Shown in pieces: positions 6,546 through 9,656 of a stretch of DNA of 9,656 nucleotides. A program made the position numbers and the translations under genes. The stretch lies in contig DAOUQS010000053.1 in the NCBI GenBank assembly GCA_030625465.1, positions 1 to 9,656 of the forward strand. The letters are read 5' to 3'. Under the pieces are notes generated by a model, which was given only the letters and a program-made list of their open reading frames with translations, was not told the DNA's origin and did no database searches. Position 1 is the first letter of the stretch; the number at the start of each line of letters is the position of its first letter. The DNA comes from Amylibacter sp. GTDB lineage: Bacteria > Pseudomonadota > Alphaproteobacteria > Rhodobacterales > Rhodobacteraceae.

Positions 6546-7820
6546 CTAAATGCGCAAGATGCCGTCGGTTTTGGGGAAAACCGCTTTGACGTCCATAAAC
6601 ACATGGGTGGGTCTGCCGAATTTCTGTATGGTTTCCAGCCCCATGGCCTTGAAACTGTCATGGCCAACCGCCAGAATGATCGCGTCATACTGGCCGTTTT
6701 TCGGGTTGTCGATCGTGTCGATTGTGCAACCAATTTCAGGCGCGGCACTGACCCATGGATCATGCACATCGACGGTCATGCCGAAATTGCAGCATTCATT
6801 GATAATATCGACCACGCGTGAATTACGGGTGTCGGGGCAGTTCTCTTTGAACGTGGCCCCCAAAACCAGAACCCGCGCACCCTTGATCGGGATGTCGCGG
6901 TTGATCATGTCGCGCAACACGCGCGACACAACATAAGCCCCCATGCCATCGTTAATCCGCCGTCCGGCCAGAACCACTTCGGGCGTATATCCCATCTGTT
7001 GGGCTTTATGGGTCAGGTAGTAAGGATCAACGCCGATGCAATGTCCGCCGACAAGTCCGGGGCGAAAGGGCAGGAAATTCCACTTGGTTTGTGCGGCTTC
7101 CAGCACGTCCATTGTATCAATATCCAGCTTGTTGAAAATCAGCGCCAGTTCATTGATCAGCGCGATATTCACGTCGCGTTGGGTGTTTTCAATCACTTTG
7201 GCAGCCTCGGCTACCTTGATCGACGGGGCCAGATGGGTGCCTGCGGTGATGATGGTTTTGTATAGGTCATCAACGCATTTGGCGGTATCCGGTGTTGAGC
7301 CGGATGTGACTTTCATAATGTCGGGCAAACGGTGGGTCTTGTCGCCGGGATTTATGCGTTCAGGACTGTAACCGGCAAAAAAGTCGGTGTTGAAGGTCAG
7401 GCCCGAGGTGGCCGTGATCACGGGGATGCAATCCTCTTCTGTGGCGCCGGGGTAAACCGTGCTTTCAAAGATCACGATGTCACCTTTGGAAATAACCAGC
7501 CCGACTGCCTTTGACGCGGACAAAAGCGCCGACAAATCAGGGCGTTTATAGGCGTCGATGGGGGTGGGGACGGTGATGATATAGACGTTGCAATCGCGCA
7601 GATCGTCCAGCGTGTCGGTAAAGCGCAAATGTGCGGCCGCGTTCAGGTCTGCGGCGCTGGTTTCCAGCGTGGCGTCATGGCCGGCTTTAAGTTGCGCAAT
7701 ACGCGTGCCGTTGATGTCAAAGCCGACAGTCATGCGCGCCTTGCCAAATTCCACAGCCAAAGGCAGGCCGACATAGCCCAAGCCTATGATTGCAATTTTG
7801 GCGTCTTTAATATCCAACAC
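6546..7820 (-). CDS. tviB: Nucleotide sugar dehydrogenase, TviB/WbpO-type UDP-N-acetylhexosamine 6-dehydrogenase
   Basis: A 424-residue enzyme that oxidises C6 of a UDP-N-acetylhexosamine (GlcNAc or GalNAc) to the uronate using two NAD+, in the cytoplasm, supplying an acidic sugar for surface polysaccharide. The N-terminal Rossmann motif is IAIIGLGYVGLP (9-20). ESTVYPG (119-125), GYSPERINPGD (150-160) and AAKVIENTQRD (206-216) are family blocks. The catalytic cysteine is C261 in GGHCIGVDPYYL, and LGATFKENCPDTRNS (320-334) marks the C-terminal UDP-binding domain. The long near-match to Vi-antigen TviB from memory separates it from ordinary UDP-glucose dehydrogenases. The start is the GTG at 7820, because AAGGA (7832-7828) lies seven bases upstream; a longer frame from TTG 7868 would overlap the preceding gene. 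It lies 13 bases after the methyltransferase gene, so it is probably on the same transcript. No epimerase of the TviC type is present, and whether the substrate is GlcNAc or GalNAc is undecided. Confidence 0.9.
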   Translation of the reverse strand: MLDIKDAKIAIIGLGYVGLPLAVEFGKARMTVGFDINGTRIAQLKAGHDATLETSAADLNAAAHLRFTDTLDDLRDCNVYIITVPTPIDAYKRPDLSALLSASKAVGLVISKGDIVIFESTVYPGATEEDCIPVITATSGLTFNTDFFAGYSPERINPGDKTHRLPDIMKVTSGSTPDTAKCVDDLYKTIITAGTHLAPSIKVAEAAKVIENTQRDVNIALINELALIFNKLDIDTMDVLEAAQTKWNFLPFRPGLVGGHCIGVDPYYLTHKAQQMGYTPEVVLAGRRINDGMGAYVVSRVLRDMINRDIPIKGARVLVLGATFKENCPDTRNSRVVDIINECCNFGMTVDVHDPWVSAAPEIGCTIDTIDNPKNGQYDAIILAVGHDSFKAMGLETIQKFGRPTHVFMDVKAVFPKTDGILRI

Positions 7821-7827
7821 AGGTCGA

Positions 7828-7832
7828 TCCTT
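7828..7832 (-). promoter_or_regulatory. Ribosome binding site deciding the GTG start of the dehydrogenase
   Basis: AAGGA on the minus strand sits seven bases before GTG 7820, in the 13-base gap after the methyltransferase stop codon. It argues against the in-frame TTG at 7868, which lies inside the methyltransferase gene and would add 16 residues ahead of the Rossmann motif. Confidence 0.75.
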
Positions 7833-7833
7833 T

Positions 7834-8310
7834 TCAGGTCTTGTAAAAGTAGTAGCGGTCAGGCGCAATCCCGTCGGGCCCGTCCACCTGGGTGATTCCG
7901 ACCAGGGGTTGGCCCGAAATGATAATCCCGTTGGGGGCCATCACGGCGGCGATCATCGGACTAAGCATGGCGGCCTCTGCCACGTCTTTTTCCTTTACGC
8001 CCATGCCGCAATCATAATGCGCCACAACAATCTGGCGGCCTTCAGATGCAAGACGCGCCAGCATATCACCCGCTTCCCCTTGCAGAAAATCCTCTGCGGG
8101 TGGCACGCAGGAATGGTGGCATTGCAAGATACGGTCGATCACCCAGACCCTGCGATCAGGGGCAACTTCGCGCAAATGGTCATAGCTACGCCCGTTGCCC
8201 AGCCCGATTTCCAGCGCATCACCGGTCAGGCCATTGGTGTTTTCAACAGCCCATTCCAGCCCGGTTTTCTGGGCGGTCAGGCGGCGCATCATACTTTCAA
8301 GGCGGCTCAT
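7834..8310 (-). CDS. Small class I SAM-dependent methyltransferase of unknown substrate
   Basis: A 158-residue protein with the SAM-binding glycine loop ALEIGLGNGR (32-41), followed by SYDHLRE and an acidic residue in VWVIDR (D59) at the place where class I methyltransferases hold the ribose hydroxyls. The later stretch QIVVAHYDCGMG (93-104) fits strand 4 of the fold. It is shorter than most class I enzymes and ends soon after IISGQPLVGITQVDGPDGIA, so it lacks a separate substrate-binding domain. It resembles a small family of bacterial S-adenosylmethionine methyltransferases of about 160 residues (possibly Pfam Methyltransf_17, recalled and not checked). ATG 8310 has AAGGA eight bases upstream. 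It lies 18 bases after the deacetylase gene and 13 before the dehydrogenase gene, which suggests it acts in the same sugar pathway, but its target (sugar, lipid or other) cannot be read from the sequence. Confidence 0.8.
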   Translation of the reverse strand: MSRLESMMRRLTAQKTGLEWAVENTNGLTGDALEIGLGNGRSYDHLREVAPDRRVWVIDRILQCHHSCVPPAEDFLQGEAGDMLARLASEGRQIVVAHYDCGMGVKEKDVAEAAMLSPMIAAVMAPNGIIISGQPLVGITQVDGPDGIAPDRYYFYKT

Positions 8311-8328
8311 GGCAGTGTTCCTTTTTCG

Positions 8329-9090
8329 TTAATCTAATGTGTCTTGACCATAGCGGAAAGGCTTTATCGGGCCCTTTAGCATGATTGTAAGAAATTGTTT
8401 TACGAAGGTCCAAATCGCATCATCGTGGATAAGGTGGTGGGTTAAAAAACCGAAAGGTTCGGCGTTATCCGTATGACCCAAACGGCGGTCCTGTAGCAGT
8501 TGCACGGTTTGCGCCACAAGCATATCGGGGGCGACAAGTGAACGGTCACCGCGCCAGTTTATCGGGTCAAGATGGGTATTTATCTGTATCAGATCAGGGG
8601 CGCCAAAGCGGGATTTGCGCGGGCCATAGGTCGATAGGGCATCATAGCCGATGGCCACAAGATGCGGCCCCAGTTCGGGGTTGATGCGGTTCCACGGTGG
8701 CACAAACATGGGTTTCAGCTGATCCCCGAACAGATCATCCAGACGTTGCAGGCCAAGGATCGCGTCGGTCGCACTTTGCTCAAGCGGGCGGGTGGCCCCG
8801 AACTCGGCGTTCTTTTGTTCTGCCGGCGCGTGGCTTTGATGCGCCCAGCCATGCACCACGGGAATGATTTGCGCGCTGGTCTTGATGCGTTTCGCAAATG
8901 CTGGGGTGGCATATTTCGGGATCACGGCCAGATGACAGGGCATGCCCAAATCAGCGGTGATTGTGATCAAGCTTTCCAGCTGTGCTGTCGGTTCAATCGC
9001 ATCATCATCGCGCCACCAGAACGGCAGGGTTAGACCTGCATCGTGCCAGTGTTGGAACTCATCGTGTAAAGGTTGCCAGTTGATTATCAT
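8329..9090 (-). CDS. NodB-fold polysaccharide deacetylase-like protein, apparently cytoplasmic
   Basis: A 253-residue protein with the spaced motifs of carbohydrate esterase family 4 in divergent form. PFWWRDDDA (23-31) corresponds to the TFDDGP motif with its catalytic and metal-binding aspartates. HGWAH (80-84) keeps the H-x3-H metal ligands of HSxxH. FVPPWNR (129-135) matches the RxPxW-like motif, and LTHHLIHD (216-223) supplies the late histidine. It would remove N-acetyl groups from a GlcNAc- or GalNAc-type sugar. There is no signal peptide or membrane helix: the start MIINWQPLHDEF is polar, so the substrate should be cytoplasmic, such as a lipid- or nucleotide-linked sugar. The ATG at 9090 overlaps the glycosyltransferase stop by four bases (ATGA), so translation is probably coupled, with only a weak GGTGGGC ribosome site. 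The deacetylase activity is inferred from motifs; the protein is not close to a characterised enzyme that I recognise. Confidence 0.75.
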   Translation of the reverse strand: MIINWQPLHDEFQHWHDAGLTLPFWWRDDDAIEPTAQLESLITITADLGMPCHLAVIPKYATPAFAKRIKTSAQIIPVVHGWAHQSHAPAEQKNAEFGATRPLEQSATDAILGLQRLDDLFGDQLKPMFVPPWNRINPELGPHLVAIGYDALSTYGPRKSRFGAPDLIQINTHLDPINWRGDRSLVAPDMLVAQTVQLLQDRRLGHTDNAEPFGFLTHHLIHDDAIWTFVKQFLTIMLKGPIKPFRYGQDTLD

Positions 9091-9656
9091 CTGCCCACCA
9101 ACCCGGTTGTGATCCGCACGGCTTCATCCGCCCCGTTAAACGCTAACCCGTCACTTTGAAACCGCCCTGCGTGCTGCACTGATTGCACCGCATCCAGCAG
9201 GCTTTGCGGGGTTAAATCCTTGTTGGAGATCACTGCAAAGCCGGGCTGTTTAGCAAGGCTTTTGGCGCGCAGGGTTTGTTCGACTTCGCCGCCGTCATCA
9301 AACGGAATAAACACCGACGGTGTGCCCGCCTGTAACAGATCAAGGGCGGTGTTGTAGCCGCACATACTGACCGAACAGGCGGCGTGGTGCAGCAGTTGGC
9401 GAAAGTCGGGGCGGGCGCGTTCCACATGCAATCCGCTGGCTTTTGCCATGCCTTGCAAACGGGTGATTTCAGCGTCGGGATCAGCCCCGCCAACCAACAT
9501 GCGCCACTTCAGGGCAGGCTTCAGTAACGCGGCTTTTACGGCACATTTAAACAGAGCGGTACCGACCGTGCCACCACCCGCACTGACGATAATCTCATCC
9601 TTGCCGATCTGTGCGGGATGCGGCCCTGCGGGGGCGGGGGCTACATATCCGGTGTA
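9087..9656 (-). CDS. MurG-like (GT28-type) glycosyltransferase, C-terminal part (runs off right edge)
   Basis: The frame is open from the right edge to the TGA at 9087, giving 189 residues of a C-terminal GT-B half; an ATG at 9500 is internal and not the start. After YTGYVAPAP comes DEIIVSAGGGTVG (20-32 of the visible part), the start of the donor-binding domain; WRMLVGGAD (51-59) and ARPDFRQLLHHAACSVSMCG (81-100) follow. Next come GYNTALDLLQAGTPSVFIPF (100-119) and GEVEQTLRA (123-131), matching the MurG-type nucleotide-sugar pocket where the GxxT..E/D..xxGxPxixxPf block is followed by a Gln. It most resembles the predicted glycosyltransferases of COG4671, recalled and not checked. It probably transfers a sugar from a UDP or similar donor to an acceptor at the cytoplasmic membrane. 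It overlaps the deacetylase start by four bases and is the most upstream gene visible of this operon. Confidence 0.82.
   Translation of the reverse strand, partial: YTGYVAPAPAGPHPAQIGKDEIIVSAGGGTVGTALFKCAVKAALLKPALKWRMLVGGADPDAEITRLQGMAKASGLHVERARPDFRQLLHHAACSVSMCGYNTALDLLQAGTPSVFIPFDDGGEVEQTLRAKSLAKQPGFAVISNKDLTPQSLLDAVQSVQHAGRFQSDGLAFNGADEAVRITTGLVGR

Noticed and set aside
6070..6549. 159-codon plus-strand frame opposite the helicase
   Set aside because: It is antisense to conserved helicase motifs, has no family resemblance, and is best explained as a shadow.
7786..8337. 183-codon plus-strand frame opposite the methyltransferase
   Set aside because: The opposite strand encodes a coherent SAM motif with good ribosome sites and operon spacing. 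This frame shows no domain.

Overview
The window reads as chromosomal DNA of an alphaproteobacterium, most likely a marine Rhodobacterales (Roseobacter-type) lineage. This rests on the protein style (alphaproteobacterial-looking UgpBAEC, a DEAD-box helicase with a DbpA-type domain and a basic tail, a MurG-like glycosyltransferase next to a NodB-like protein), frequent GTG/TTG starts, and moderate G+C judged by eye. No taxonomic marker is present, so the placement is inference.

Left part, plus strand (353-4523): a complete sn-glycerol-3-phosphate / glycerophosphodiester ABC importer in the order ugpB-ugpA-ugpE-ugpC (periplasmic binding protein, two permeases, ATPase). A partial LysR-family regulator (1-140, minus) is transcribed away from it. 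The shared 212-base intergenic region holds a dyad of LysR-box type (199-215). A strong hairpin lies between ugpB and ugpA (1672-1706), and a rho-independent terminator follows ugpC (4535-4566). Together these suggest one operon controlled by the divergent regulator, in which the binding-protein part of the message is probably protected and over-represented.

Middle, minus strand (4549-6465): a DEAD-box RNA helicase convergent with ugpC. Its stop codon lies inside the ugp terminator hairpin, and its terminal lysine codons are the complement of the terminator's T tract. An 80-base gap (6466-6545) separates it from the next gene.

Right part, minus strand (6546-9656, running off the right edge): a tightly packed run transcribed right to left. 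It holds a MurG-like glycosyltransferase (partial), a NodB-fold polysaccharide deacetylase-like protein, a small class I SAM-dependent methyltransferase, and a TviB/WbpO-type UDP-N-acetylhexosamine 6-dehydrogenase. The junctions are a 4-base ATGA overlap, 18 bases and 13 bases, which points to one transcript. Jointly they could make, transfer and trim an aminosugar or uronate-containing glycoconjugate. The final product cannot be read from this window, and this cluster is the best candidate here for something not yet described.

I saw no tRNA or rRNA, insertion sequence, CRISPR array or obvious horizontally acquired island. Every gap between genes is under 300 bases.
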